From Acidobacteriaceae bacterium (GTDB lineage: Bacteria; Acidobacteriota; Terriglobia; Terriglobales; Acidobacteriaceae), in the NCBI GenBank assembly GCA_031296325.1, contig JARLFY010000025.1, positions 28,844-92,843 of the forward strand: DNA of 64,000 nucleotides. The letters are read 5' to 3'. Shown here one piece after another: positions 20,940 to 31,066 of the stretch. The position numbers were made by a program, and so were the translations under genes. The notes beneath the pieces were generated by a model. That model was not told the DNA's origin. It did not search any database and was given only the letters and a program-made list of their open reading frames with translations. Within the stretch, counting starts at the first letter, position 1. Each line of letters starts with the position of its first letter.

Positions 20940-21971
20940 TTAGTTACCCGCGTCATTCGCCGCGATGGCGTAGTAGCCCTTGCGCGTCTCGATCTTCAAC
21001 CCTTTGCCGCAGTTGAGGTCGAGCTTGCGAAAGGTTCCATCGTTCTTGGCGTTGGTCGGCGTATAGCTGAGCAGGTACTGGGTGCGCAACTCGTCCTGAA
21101 TCTGGTTGAAGGCGTCCTCCAGCTTCTTGCCGTCGTGTCCCACGTTGATGACGCGGCCTCCGGTCTCGCTGGCGAGCTGCTGCATGTCGCGCGCGCCGGA
21201 GTCGGCGAGATTGAAGCCCCCTCCGCCATAGAATCCGTGGTCGGCGATCAGAATGACGTAGATAATGGCATTCGCCTTCTGCGCGGCCTCGATGGAACTC
21301 TTCAGCGTCTCCTGCGACCCCTGATCGCCTCCATCGGTCAACAACACCAGAACCTTGCGCCCCGCCTCCATGCGCAGCTTTTCGTTGGCTGCCAGATAGA
21401 CGGCGTCGAAGAGCAGCGTTCCGCGCGGCTCGCCGTTGCCGGTGACCGAGCCGGTTCCTGCGCCGGTATTGATCGAAGCCTTGTTCAGCGCACGCTGAAT
21501 CTCGCTGGCTCGGTTGGTATAGTCGGACAGCAGGTTCACATTGATGTCGAAGGAGATGAGGAACGCCTCGTCCTTGAGCTTGAGAACGTCGCGCAGAAAG
21601 GTTGCGCCAGACTCCTTCTCCAGCGGCAGAACATTGGTCTGCGAACCCGAAGTATCCAGCAGAATGCCGATGGTCAGCGGCAGCTTCTTCTCCTGGGTAA
21701 AGTTCTTGATCGTCTGCGGAACCTTGTCCTCGCTGACGGCGCACTCGCCCTTGGACAGATTGGTGACGAATCCGTCTTTATCCCGCGCAGAGAAGTACAG
21801 ATTGACCAGATTGACGTTGATGTTCAGGGTCGGCGCGTCAACGTCGTTCGTCGCCAGCGCGGGAGCATCCGACGCCGGCGGCGGCCCGTCGGGCGAGGGA
21901 GCCTCCTGCGCAAGCAGGGCTGGAAACAGAGAGAGCGACACCGCAGCGGCAGCGATTCGGAGAAAGCGCAT
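20940..21971 (-). CDS. VWFA-related secreted protein (TIGR03436-like), intact MIDAS
   Basis: Signal-like N-terminus; LTIGILLDTSGSQTN; LLTDGGDQGS; C-terminal YLLSYTPTNAKNDGTFRKL...GYYA. Confidence 0.8.
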   Translation of the reverse strand: MRFLRIAAAAVSLSLFPALLAQEAPSPDGPPPASDAPALATNDVDAPTLNINVNLVNLYFSARDKDGFVTNLSKGECAVSEDKVPQTIKNFTQEKKLPLTIGILLDTSGSQTNVLPLEKESGATFLRDVLKLKDEAFLISFDINVNLLSDYTNRASEIQRALNKASINTGAGTGSVTGNGEPRGTLLFDAVYLAANEKLRMEAGRKVLVLLTDGGDQGSQETLKSSIEAAQKANAIIYVILIADHGFYGGGGFNLADSGARDMQQLASETGGRVINVGHDGKKLEDAFNQIQDELRTQYLLSYTPTNAKNDGTFRKLDLNCGKGLKIETRKGYYAIAANDAGN

Positions 21972-22022
21972 AGTTCATTATGCCAACGATTACGCAAATT
22001 TAGACGAAGCCCCGTCGATTTG

Positions 22023-22170
22023 GTTTCGTCATCCTGAGCGAAGCGAAGAGTCCCCGCATTTTGCTCGCACCATGAAACTCTACCCCTTTGAGCTATTCGG
22101 GATTGCTATAGGCCAATTTGTTTGTCATTCCGTAGCGAAGCAAAGGAATCTGCTTTTGCTCGCTCGACAC
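22023..22170 (+). repeat. Adjacent family A and family B copies
   Basis: GTCATCCTGAGCGAAGCGAAGAGTCCCCGCATTTTGCTCGC then GTCATTCCGTAGCGAAGCAAAGGAATCTGCTTTTGC. Confidence 0.75.
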
Positions 22171-22313
22171 AACGTTGCCGGGGGGGGGCTGCGTCCAACC
22201 ATCTTGCAACACGCCCGCACGACGAGAGGTCGCGCGACCGAGCAAGGCGCACCGCTGGCAGTCTCCGTGCGCCACTGGTACTCTCATAGAGGTATGGCAC
22301 GGGGGTCTTCGAG

Positions 22314-23642
22314 TTGAGAAATAGCATATTGGCAGGATCAATGGCGTTGGTAATGCTTGGCGCACAGGCACAGACAAAGCTCGCGCAGCCGCAGGGCGCG
22401 CAGCCACAGCCCGCCGCCGCGCAGGAGAATCTTGCGCTACAGACGATTCCGGACGCTCCAAAGCCGCAGGCGACTCTGCCCAACCTAACCTCGGTCGCTC
22501 CCGGCAAGGGAACAACCGCCGCTACCACCGCCGACTCAACCGCGAACAGAGCGCCTGCGCCTGCACCAAAGCCAGCGCCCAGCGCTCAGCCCCATCCCTA
22601 CCAAGTTACCGGCGACGAGGCCGACAGCGGCATGACCATTCACGTCGGCGTAAACGACGTCAACGTGCCGTTTACGGTGAAGGACTCGAAGGGCAAGCTG
22701 GTGGCTGGGCTGACGGCCCGCGAGATTCAGGTCTACGAGAACGGTCTGCTCCAGCACATCACCCGCTTTACCACCGACGCCTTTCCTCTCTCCGTGGCCA
22801 TCATCGTCGACCAGACCCTCAACCAGCACGACATGGATCGCGTGAACGCCGCTCTGGGAGCCTTGCAGGGAGCCTTCACCAAGTACGACGAGGTTGCGGT
22901 CTACACCTACAACAACGGCCCCAAGCTGCTGACGGACTTTACCGGAGCGGACAGCGCGCGTCTGACGCAGGCCATCGAAGAGTCGAAGGGGCAGGGACGC
23001 GATCAGTTGCTGGCGGGCGATCTGAGCGGCCCCATGTCGCAGACCACGGTCATCAACAACCAGAACTTCGATCCGAACACGGCATCGTCGCGCGGCCACA
23101 CCGGAATTCAGTTGAACGCGCCCAAGGAATACCACGTGCTGAACGACGCGATTCTGGCCGCCGCCACCGCACTCAGCCGCAAGCCGGTCGAACGTCGCCG
23201 CGTCATCTACGTCATCTCCGACGGCAAGGAATATGGCAGCACGGCCCACTTCAAGGACGTCGTCAGGTATCTGCAGACCAACAGCATCGAGGTGGACGGA
23301 ACGCTGGTGGGAGACTCTTCCCTGCCGGTACTGGGCTTCCTCGACCGCATCCATCTGCCGCTCACCATGAGCGACAACATTCTGCCAAAGTACTCTACCG
23401 CAACCGGCGGTGTCTTCGACGCGGAGTACATGTCGGGAGCGATCGAGAAGAGCTTCAGCCGCATCGCCGAAGAGGTTCGCAGCCGCTACACGCTCGACTA
23501 CATCACGCAGGAGCCGTTGATCGACGGCAAGTACCGCAAGTTGGAGGTGCGCGTCCTGCGCCCCGGCCTGACGGTTTTGGCCCGGCAGGGCTACTACCCC
23601 TCGGCGATACAGGCCCGACCGCGACCCGCCGCCGCGCAATAG
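22314..23642 (+). CDS. VWFA-related secreted protein (TIGR03436-like), degenerate MIDAS
   Basis: VNVPFTVKDSKGKLVAGLTAREIQVYENG; IIVDQTLNQ; VIYVISDGKEYGS; YRKLEVRVLRPGLTVLARQGYY. Confidence 0.8.
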   Translation: MRNSILAGSMALVMLGAQAQTKLAQPQGAQPQPAAAQENLALQTIPDAPKPQATLPNLTSVAPGKGTTAATTADSTANRAPAPAPKPAPSAQPHPYQVTGDEADSGMTIHVGVNDVNVPFTVKDSKGKLVAGLTAREIQVYENGLLQHITRFTTDAFPLSVAIIVDQTLNQHDMDRVNAALGALQGAFTKYDEVAVYTYNNGPKLLTDFTGADSARLTQAIEESKGQGRDQLLAGDLSGPMSQTTVINNQNFDPNTASSRGHTGIQLNAPKEYHVLNDAILAAATALSRKPVERRRVIYVISDGKEYGSTAHFKDVVRYLQTNSIEVDGTLVGDSSLPVLGFLDRIHLPLTMSDNILPKYSTATGGVFDAEYMSGAIEKSFSRIAEEVRSRYTLDYITQEPLIDGKYRKLEVRVLRPGLTVLARQGYYPSAIQARPRPAAAQ

Positions 23643-23647
23643 TCTGA

Positions 23648-24706
23648 ATGGATGCGATGAATACTCTTTTCAGCGGCAATGCGCTGCTCGCGCTGGCTGC
23701 GGCGGCAATCTGGGGCGGCAGCGACTTCTCCGGCGGCATGGGCGTCAAGGCCGCCGGGGGCAGCGTTCGCGCGGCTCTGCGCGTCATTCTGCTCAGCCAC
23801 ATCACCAGCTTTGTCGTACTCCTCGGCATCGCGCACCTACGCGGAGACGCCGCTCCACACGGCGCCCTGCTGGCCTGGGGACTGGCCGCAGGAGTGCTCG
23901 GCGGACTCTCCCTGACGGCCTTCTACATCGCTCTCTCGCGCGGAGCAATGGGCGCGTCGGCCGCGATCAGCGGACTACTGGCCGCAGCCATTCCCGCCGC
24001 CGTAGCAATGTGGATGGACGGCTCTCCGGGTGCGCGCCCCCTGCTCGGCTTCGTCGTGGCAGGGCTGGCAATCTGGCTGATCGCCGCCGGATCAGCCGAT
24101 GAGACATCTCGCGGGGAAACTCCCCCCATCGCCAGCGGAACCATGCTGCTGGCAACGCTGGCAGGCGTCGGCTTTGGATTCTATTTTGTAGCGCTCAAGA
24201 TGGCCGGTCCCGCAGGAGTAATCTGGCCGATGGCCACCTCGCGCATCGGCAGCCTCTGCGTCTGCTCGCTCATGCTTTTGGCTCTACAGCATTTTGCGAA
24301 TTGCAATAGATCAGGAGAAATTTGTCATCCTGAGCAAAGCCCCCTTGAGAATTGTCATTCTGAGCGAAGCGAAGAATCCCCGCATTTTGCTCGCACTACG
24401 ACGCTCTGCCCCATTAATAAAAATGCGCCAGCCTCGCGATCCGACAAAGCAACCGAGCCACGCATCCGCCTCAACCGCAAAGCCGTCGGTTGGGCTTTGG
24501 CGACCGCGCTGCTGGATACCTCGGGCAATATGCTCTTTGTAGCGGCGACCCGCGCCGGCAGGCTGGACGTAGCCGCCGTGCTGGCCTCGCTCTACCCCGC
24601 GACCACCATTCTGCTGGCGGCGCTGGCTCTGGGCGAATGGCCTACCCGTCGGCAGGCCATCGGCATGGCCACCGCAGCGATCGCCGTAGTCCTGATCGCG
24701 CTGTAG
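23648..24706 (+). CDS. EamA/DMT-family membrane transporter containing an in-frame repeat insertion
   Basis: Multi-TM; AAAAIWGGSDFSGG; second half VGWALATALLDTSGNMLFVAATRAGRLDVAAVLASLYPATTILLAALALGEWPTRRQ; interrupted by [13 protein letters not shown] segment. Confidence 0.85.
   Translation: MDAMNTLFSGNALLALAAAAIWGGSDFSGGMGVKAAGGSVRAALRVILLSHITSFVVLLGIAHLRGDAAPHGALLAWGLAAGVLGGLSLTAFYIALSRGAMGASAAISGLLAAAIPAAVAMWMDGSPGARPLLGFVVAGLAIWLIAAGSADETSRGETPPIASGTMLLATLAGVGFGFYFVALKMAGPAGVIWPMATSRIGSLCVCSLMLLALQHFANCNRSGEICHPEQSPLENCHSERSEESPHFARTTTLCPINKNAPASRSDKATEPRIRLNRKAVGWALATALLDTSGNMLFVAATRAGRLDVAAVLASLYPATTILLAALALGEWPTRRQAIGMATAAIAVVLIAL
24285..24428 (+). repeat. Family A repeat inside the EamA transporter gene
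   Basis: TACAGCATTTTGCGAATTGCAATAGATC ... GTCATTCTGAGCGAAGCGAAGAATCCCCGCATTTTGCTCGC ... CCATTAATAAAAATGCGC. Confidence 0.9.
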
Positions 24707-24736
24707 CTCTACCGGCCTAGTATGAACGCAGAGAAC

Positions 24737-24828
24737 AATGAATTGTCCTTCTGAACGAAGCGAAGAATCCCCGCATTTCGTTCGCCCCGCGACGCTCAAC
24801 CTCATCGGCGAGAATGCTCCAAACCACG
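24737..24828 (+). repeat. Family A repeat
   Basis: TTGTCCTTCTGAACGAAGCGAAGAATCCCCGCATTTCGTTCGC ... GGCGAGAATGCTCC. Confidence 0.75.
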
Positions 24829-24851
24829 ACGCATCATCGTAAACAGAAGTC

Positions 24852-25157
24852 CTACTTGATGACGGTTTCGTGTTCGCGATCGGCAGCGGCCTTCAGTTCC
24901 GCCGCAACGCGAGCCTCTGCGGCGACACGCGCCTCGGCAGCGAGCTTGGCCTCCTGATACGCCTTGGCCTCCAGCTCTTCCTTCTTCTTCTGTTCGTCCG
25001 TCTGAGCCTCTTCTTCAAGGCCCTTTAGCCCGGACTTGAAGCCGCGCAGTCCTTCGCCGAGGCCCTTGCCCAGTTCTGGCAGCTTCTTGCCGCCGAAGAG
25101 CACGATTACGATGAGGCCAATCACGAGCAGATGCATCGGTTGGAATAGGTCGCCCAT
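24852..25157 (-). CDS. tatA: Sec-independent translocase TatA-like
   Basis: LLVIGLIVIVLFGGKKLPELGKGLGEGLRGFKSGLKG. Confidence 0.88.
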   Translation of the reverse strand: MGDLFQPMHLLVIGLIVIVLFGGKKLPELGKGLGEGLRGFKSGLKGLEEEAQTDEQKKKEELEAKAYQEAKLAAEARVAAEARVAAELKAAADREHETVIK

Positions 25158-25303
25158 AAAAATATCTCCTGACTACTGTGCATCGGAAAAGAGCCCTTTT
25201 GCACACATAATTGTCGCACAAATACGTCCATTTGGGCCGAGCGGAAGAATCGTCCCTGTAATTGCTTTGGCATACGGTCGCCTCCTCCCGCTAAACTAAT
25301 TCT

Positions 25304-25993
25304 GTGCCGACTGTTGCCAAGCCGAAACTGCGCCCGATCCAGCGCCTTGCTCTGATCGTGGTGCCGCCTCTGGTAGCGCTCCTCGTCCGCCTGATTGGCA
25401 GCACCCTGCGCTACGAGGAACGCATAGAACCGGGAGTGACCCGGGGCGACCTGATCCCCGGCCCTACCGTCTTCGCCTTCTGGCATCGTTCGCTGCTGGT
25501 CTGCGCGCATCGCTTTCGCGACTTGAATATTGCGATTCTGGTCAGTTCCAGCTTCGACGGCGAGCTGATTACCCGCACCATCGAGAGGTTGGGATTCCGC
25601 GTCATTCGTGGTTCCAGCTCGCGCGGCGGTGCCGCCGGACTGCGTGGCATGAAGATGGCCTACGCCACAGGCCACATCTGCGCCATCACCGCCGACGGGC
25701 CACGCGGCCCGGTCTACGTCGCCAAGCCGGGAACCGCCCAGCTAGCCAACTCGGTCGGAGAGATCGGCGCAGACGGCAAGCCCGTCGGAACCTGGGTCGG
25801 CAGCTTCTACGTCTACCCCGAGCGAGCCTGGGAGCTGCGCTCGTGGGACAAGTTCATGATTCCCAAACCCTTCTCGCGCGTCCTCGTCACCTGGCCCGCC
25901 CACGTTCCCGCCGATCAGGTCACGCCCCAAACAGTCCAAGCCGCCCTGAACCGCTCCGTCGCAATGATCCATGAGGCAGCCAACCAAGTCTAA
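25304..25993 (+). CDS. DUF374 / lysophospholipid acyltransferase-like protein
   Basis: VFAFWHRSLLVCAHRF, SSSFDGELITRTIERLGFRVIRGSSSRGGAAGLRGM, ITADGPRGPVYVAKPGTAQLA. Confidence 0.85.
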   Translation: MPTVAKPKLRPIQRLALIVVPPLVALLVRLIGSTLRYEERIEPGVTRGDLIPGPTVFAFWHRSLLVCAHRFRDLNIAILVSSSFDGELITRTIERLGFRVIRGSSSRGGAAGLRGMKMAYATGHICAITADGPRGPVYVAKPGTAQLANSVGEIGADGKPVGTWVGSFYVYPERAWELRSWDKFMIPKPFSRVLVTWPAHVPADQVTPQTVQAALNRSVAMIHEAANQV

Positions 25994-25998
25994 GAACC

Positions 25999-26245
25999 CT
26001 GGAATAAAGCTATTTCAGACCTGCTATCCCCTTTTGTTTGTCATTCCGTAGCAACGCGAAGAAATCTGCTTCTGCCCTTGCTCCTGTTTTTGTTTGTCAT
26101 TCCCGAAGGGAATCTGCTTTTGCCTTTGCTTTTGTCTTTGTCTTTGTCTTTGTCTTTGTCTTTGTTTGTCATTCTGAGCGAAGCGAAGAATCCCCGCATT
26201 TCGCCGACCGCCGCAACGCCCTACCCCATTACCAAAAACGCTCTA
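25999..26245 (+). repeat. Composite family B + hexanucleotide array + family A
   Basis: GTCATTCCCGAAGGGAATCTGCTTTTGCC(TTTGTC)n TTTGTCATTCTGAGCGAAGCGAAGAATCCCCGC ... GCTCTA. Confidence 0.85.
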
Positions 26246-26280
26246 AACTTAAAACCGTGCCTCTCTCGAATTCCAACCCA

Positions 26281-27468
26281 ATGCTCGTCTCGGACTTCCA
26301 CTTCGATCTCCCCGAATCCCTCATCGCCCAGCATCCTCCCGCCGAGCGCGGATCGAGCCGCATGCTCGTCCTCCATCGCGCTCCGCAACCGGACGAGCCT
26401 GCCCTCGTAGACGAGCGTTTCACCAGCCTTCCCAGCCTCCTGCAACCCGGCGACCTGCTGGTCCTCAACGACTCGCGCGTCCTCCCGGCGCGTCTCTTTG
26501 CCACTCGCCGCGGAGCGCGCACCCAGGCCAACTCGCCCGACCCCAGCGGCCAGATCGAGGTCTTGCTGACCGAACAGTTGCAGAATTCTGCACACCCTGA
26601 AGAGAATCTCTGGCACGCTCTGGTTCGTCCCGCGCGCAAGGTTCAGCCCGGCGAGACGCTGCTCTTCTTCGAGCCTCACGCGGAGACGGGACGCTCTGCC
26701 CAGCCCGTGCTGACCGCCGAGATCGTCGCCACCGGAGAGTTCGGCGAACGCACCCTGCGCTTTGCCCCCACCGAGGACTTCTACGCAACCATCGCGCGCA
26801 TCGGCCACATGCCTCTGCCTCCCTACATCCATCGCGATCAGGCCGAGCAGCCCGACTCCGTCGAGGACCGCGAGCGCTACCAGACGGTCTACTCGCAGCA
26901 ACTCGGCTCGGCGGCGGCGCCCACCGCCGGACTGCACTTTACCCCGCAGGTTCTGGCCGCGCTACAGGCTCGCGGCGTGGAGATCGCCACCATCACGCTG
27001 CACGTCGGTCTGGGAACCTTCCAGCCGGTACGGGTCGATCGGCTCGACCAGATCCGCCTACACAGCGAGCGCTACACCCTGCCCGAATCCACCGCCGAGG
27101 CGATCAACCGCGCCCGCGCCGAGGGCCGCCGCATCGTCGCCGCCGGAACCACCACCACGCGCACTCTGGAACACATCGCCGCAGAGTCCGAACGAGCCGG
27201 GGAGACCACCCTGCGCGCGCACTCCGGGGCGACCTCCATCTTCATCGCGCCCGGCCATCGCTTCCGCATCGTCGGAGGACTGTTGACCAACTTCCATCTG
27301 CCCGAATCCACCCTCCTGATGCTGGTCGCAGCCTTCGTCGCCTCCCCCTTCGCCGCAGATCCGAATCACGCAGAGCAAGGCCGCCAGAAGATTCTAGCCG
27401 CCTACGCCCACGCCGTTCGCGCGCAGTACCGCTTCTACTCCTACGGCGACTGCATGTTGCTGCTCTGA
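26281..27468 (+). CDS. queA: S-adenosylmethionine:tRNA ribosyltransferase-isomerase
   Basis: [43 protein letters not shown] track starts at 26038 but the extra N-terminus is repeat DNA. Confidence 0.93.
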   Translation: MLVSDFHFDLPESLIAQHPPAERGSSRMLVLHRAPQPDEPALVDERFTSLPSLLQPGDLLVLNDSRVLPARLFATRRGARTQANSPDPSGQIEVLLTEQLQNSAHPEENLWHALVRPARKVQPGETLLFFEPHAETGRSAQPVLTAEIVATGEFGERTLRFAPTEDFYATIARIGHMPLPPYIHRDQAEQPDSVEDRERYQTVYSQQLGSAAAPTAGLHFTPQVLAALQARGVEIATITLHVGLGTFQPVRVDRLDQIRLHSERYTLPESTAEAINRARAEGRRIVAAGTTTTRTLEHIAAESERAGETTLRAHSGATSIFIAPGHRFRIVGGLLTNFHLPESTLLMLVAAFVASPFAADPNHAEQGRQKILAAYAHAVRAQYRFYSYGDCMLLL

Positions 27469-27531
27469 AGCCCGAAGCAATAGCAACACGCCATCCAAGT
27501 ATGGGTGCCCCATCTTCGGCGCAGCTTCATC

Positions 27532-27735
27532 GCCGGGTGCCCCATCCATCGCGGTTTCATCAGCGATGGGTGGGAGGAATACAGTTCGCACCATAAGTCG
27601 CGGCTTTTGCCTGTTTTTGTTTGTCATCCCCGAAGGGGATCTGCTTTTGCCTTTGCTGTTGCCGTTGCCTCGCCGTTGTCGGGCAAGGGCCAAAGGCCCG
27701 TCCTATACCAGCCCAGGCCGAAGACCTGGGGGTGC
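27532..27735 (+). repeat. Composite family D-B-C repeat
   Basis: GGGTGCCCCATCCATCGCGGTTTCATCAGCGATGGGTGGGAG; GTCATCCCCGAAGGGGATCTGC; AAGGGCCAAAGGCCCG... Confidence 0.8.
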
Positions 27736-27770
27736 GCTGTTTGCTCGCATCTTCTAAATCTTGCGGGTTC

Positions 27771-28847
27771 TCAAGCAGCCTCGTTCTCCGCCTTCAGCTT
27801 CTCCGCCGTGTAGTACGAGATCAGCGCGTCGATGGTCGGCTGCAACTGTCCTTCCATCACCATGGCCAACTGATGATTGGTCAACCCGATGCGATGATCG
27901 GTCATGCGGTTCTGGGGGAAGTTGTAGGTGCGAATCTTCTCCGAGCGATCGCCGGTTCCGATCTGCTGCTTGCGATCCTTGGCCTGAATCTGGTGGATGC
28001 GTTCCTTCTCCACCTCGTAGAGCCGCGCCCGCAAGACGCGCATTCCCTTCTCGCGGTTCTTGATCTGCGACTTCTCGTCCTGACAGCTTACGACGGTATT
28101 GGTCGGCAGATGCGTAATGCGCACCGCCGAGTAAGTCGTATTGACCGACTGCCCGCCCGGCCCCGACGAGCAGAAGGTGTCGATGCGCAGGTCCTTCGGC
28201 TCGATCTTGACGTCGACCTCCTCGGCCTCCGGCAGCACGGCCACCGTAATCGCCGAGGTATGCACCCGGCCCTGCGTCTCGGTCGCCGGAACGCGCTGTA
28301 CGCGGTGAACGCCCGACTCGTACTTCAGCAGCGAGTAGACGTTATTGCCCTCGATGATCGCGGTAACGTCCTTCAGTCCGTTGCCGATTCCCGACTCGGT
28401 CTGCGACAGCACCTCGACCTTCCAGCGATGCTGCTCGGCGAATCGCATGTACATGCGGAAGACCTCGGTGACAAACAGCGCAGCCTCATCGCCTCCGGTT
28501 CCCGCGCGCAGTTCGAGAATCACGTTCTTCTCGTCGTTCGGATCCTTGGGCAGCAACATCACCTTGAGCTGCTCTTCGATCGGCGCAAGCTGTGGCTCCA
28601 GCGTGGTCAGCTCTTCGGCGGCCATGGCCTTCACATCCGGGTCGGGATCGGCCAGCATCGCCTTGGCCTCGGCAATGCCATCTTTAACCTTGCGATACTC
28701 ACGGAATTTTTCCACCGCAGGCTCCATGTCGCGGTGCTGCTTGGCGATGGCCTGAAACTTCTTCTGGTCGTTGACCAGCGTGGGATCGGACATCTGGTTA
28801 CCAAGCTCGTTGTAACGGACTTCGAGTTGATCGAGACGATCAAACAT
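27771..28847 (-). CDS. prfA: Peptide chain release factor 1
   Basis: [43 protein letters not shown] (GGQ motif). Confidence 0.97.
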   Translation of the reverse strand: MFDRLDQLEVRYNELGNQMSDPTLVNDQKKFQAIAKQHRDMEPAVEKFREYRKVKDGIAEAKAMLADPDPDVKAMAAEELTTLEPQLAPIEEQLKVMLLPKDPNDEKNVILELRAGTGGDEAALFVTEVFRMYMRFAEQHRWKVEVLSQTESGIGNGLKDVTAIIEGNNVYSLLKYESGVHRVQRVPATETQGRVHTSAITVAVLPEAEEVDVKIEPKDLRIDTFCSSGPGGQSVNTTYSAVRITHLPTNTVVSCQDEKSQIKNREKGMRVLRARLYEVEKERIHQIQAKDRKQQIGTGDRSEKIRTYNFPQNRMTDHRIGLTNHQLAMVMEGQLQPTIDALISYYTAEKLKAENEAA

Positions 28848-29041
28848 GGGAATTTCTCCTGAAAACAGGGATTAGGAAATAGGGGTCAGGCAAGAACGAT
28901 AGACGCGCACCAGGAAATAGGCGCAGCTAGTGCTGATCGCGACGCAAGGGCGTCACGCGGGGGGAGTTCACCGAAGATGCACTCACTCGAATCATCGCTA
29001 CATGTATTCTACCGCGATTGCCAGACGCATTGAAACTCCCT

Positions 29042-29392
29042 TGCCGGGTGCCCCATCCATCGCGGTTTCATCAGCAATGGGGGAAGGGATACAGTTCGCA
29101 CCACAAGCCGCTGCTTTTGCCGTTGTCGTTGCCTATCGTTCGTTTGTCATTCCGCAGCCTTTTGTTTGTCGTTGCCTATCGTTTGTCATTCCGCAGCGCC
29201 TGTTGTTTGTCATTCCGCAGCGCGAGCGGAGGAATCTGCTTTTGCCTTTGTCTCTGTCTGGCAAGGGCCAAAGGCCCGTTCTATACCAGCCCAGGCCGAA
29301 GGCCTGGGTCAACGCCCAGCCCAACGACCAGGGGCTGAAGGCCCGCGCTATAGCTCTCTGCGCATCAAAATGCGGTGTCTCGATACGGCCTA
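29042..29392 (+). repeat. Composite family D-B-C repeat
   Basis: Same order as 27532-27735, with multiple tandem GTCATTCCGCAGC heads; ends TCTCGATACGGCCTAG. Confidence 0.8.
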
Positions 29393-30994
29393 GCCTTGGC
29401 GGGCGCGTTCGATCGCTCGCACCACGGCGCGAGCCTTGTTCTCGCACTCGGCGAACTCGTTCTCCGGCACTGAGTCGGCGACCAGCCCGGCGCCAGCCTG
29501 AATGTAGCCCTGCTCGCCGTTCATGAACAGGGTGCGGATGGCGATGCACGAGTCGAGATTGCCGCTGAAGTCGGCGTACAGAATCGATCCGCCGTAGACG
29601 CCGCGCCGCGCCGGTTCCAGCTCCTCGATGATCTCCATGGCGCGAATCTTCGGCGCGCCGCTCAGGGTTCCGGCGGGAAAACAGGCGCGAAAGGCGTCGA
29701 TCGCGTCCAACTCTGGCTTCAATGTCCCTTCGAGCGAGCTGACCAGATGCATGATGTGCGAGTAGCGCTCGACGAACATCAGGTCTTTGACCTTCACGCT
29801 GCCATATTCGCTGACGCGGCCTACGTCGTTGCGTCCGAGATCGACCAACATCACATGCTCGGCGACCTCCTTCTGGTCGGCGCGCAGACTGGCCTCCAGA
29901 GCGCGATCCTCCACCTCGTCGGCAGAGCGCGGACGCGATCCGGCAATGGGCCGATACTCGACCGTGCGTTCATGCACCCGCACCAGCAACTCCGGCGAAG
30001 CTCCGACAATGTGCGCCACGACGGGCTGCAACTTCTTCGCCTTCTTGACCGCCTTCGCCGACGACGCAGCCTCCATCCCGAAGCGCAGGAAGTACATGTA
30101 CGGCGAAGGGTTGACGATGCGCAGCGAGCGATAGACGTCGAAGGCATCGACGCCGGGAATGCAGTCGAATCGCTGCGACAGAACGCACTGGAAGACGTCG
30201 CCCGAGGCGATGTACTCCTTGGCGCGCAGCACCGACTTGAGGAAGCGAGCCTTCGGCGTCCGCGCGCGCAGCTTGAGCGCGCCGAGCTTCTTTGCCGCGC
30301 TGCGCGATTTGGCCTTTACCGGCAAAGCCCGCGCCAGCCGCTTCTCCAACCGGTCGAGCCGCTTGACGGCCTGCGCATAGGCCGACTGCGCAACCTGCGC
30401 CGCCGTCTTTCCCGCAGATCGTGCCGCAGCCTTCTCGCGCGTCAGATCGGCGGTAACGATCAGGAAGATCTCTTTCTTCACATGGTCGAAGGCCAGAACC
30501 TGATCGAAGAACATCAAGCATGCATCGGGCACTCCCAACTCGTCCTTGGCCAACTCCGGCAGTCGCTCGATCTGGCGGACGACATCGTAGGAGAAGAATC
30601 CCACCGCTCCGGCAGTGAACGGCGGAAGCCCCTGCAATCGCGCCGGTGTGTGGCCGCTGAGCGCGAGCTTCAACTCGGCGAAGATGTCGCCCTCGAAGCT
30701 GCGCCGCTTTGCGCCCTGCTCCACGCTGATCGAGCTTCCGCGCGAGACGATCTTCTTGTACGGCTCGATGCCGATGAAGGTGTAACGTCCCACGTGTTCG
30801 CCGCCTTCGACCGATTCGAGCAGAAACGCCTCCGGCTCGTCGTGCGCAATGCGCAGGAAGGCCGAGACCGGCGTCTCCAGATCCGCCGTCACCGTGCGGT
30901 AGACGGGAACCAGCGAGTGCGTGCGGCTCAGCGAGAGAAACTCGCGCAGGGTGGGCAGAGAAGACTTGGAGTTCACTGAGGATGCGTTCGCCAT
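29390..30994 (-). CDS. trpE: Anthranilate synthase component I
   Basis: LGRNDVGRVSEYGSVKVKDLMFVERYSHIMHLVSSLEG; CFPAGTLSGAPKIRAMEIIEELE; start placed at ATG 30992-30994. Confidence 0.95.
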   Translation of the reverse strand: MANASSVNSKSSLPTLREFLSLSRTHSLVPVYRTVTADLETPVSAFLRIAHDEPEAFLLESVEGGEHVGRYTFIGIEPYKKIVSRGSSISVEQGAKRRSFEGDIFAELKLALSGHTPARLQGLPPFTAGAVGFFSYDVVRQIERLPELAKDELGVPDACLMFFDQVLAFDHVKKEIFLIVTADLTREKAAARSAGKTAAQVAQSAYAQAVKRLDRLEKRLARALPVKAKSRSAAKKLGALKLRARTPKARFLKSVLRAKEYIASGDVFQCVLSQRFDCIPGVDAFDVYRSLRIVNPSPYMYFLRFGMEAASSAKAVKKAKKLQPVVAHIVGASPELLVRVHERTVEYRPIAGSRPRSADEVEDRALEASLRADQKEVAEHVMLVDLGRNDVGRVSEYGSVKVKDLMFVERYSHIMHLVSSLEGTLKPELDAIDAFRACFPAGTLSGAPKIRAMEIIEELEPARRGVYGGSILYADFSGNLDSCIAIRTLFMNGEQGYIQAGAGLVADSVPENEFAECENKARAVVRAIERARQG

Positions 30995-31066
30995 AACGTG
31001 TCTTCCCATCATACTTCCCACGCGGCCCAATCTGGGAGTCCAGCCCTGTTTCGGGCACTCCCGCAT

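Noticed and set aside
26119-26164. Possible CRISPR-like array
   Set aside because: Units are 6 bp with no spacers; it is a simple-sequence array. No CRISPR array or cas gene was seen anywhere.
27621-28862. 413-aa plus-strand ORF
   Set aside because: Antisense to prfA plus repeat DNA.
29747-30979. 410-aa plus-strand ORF
   Set aside because: Antisense to trpE.
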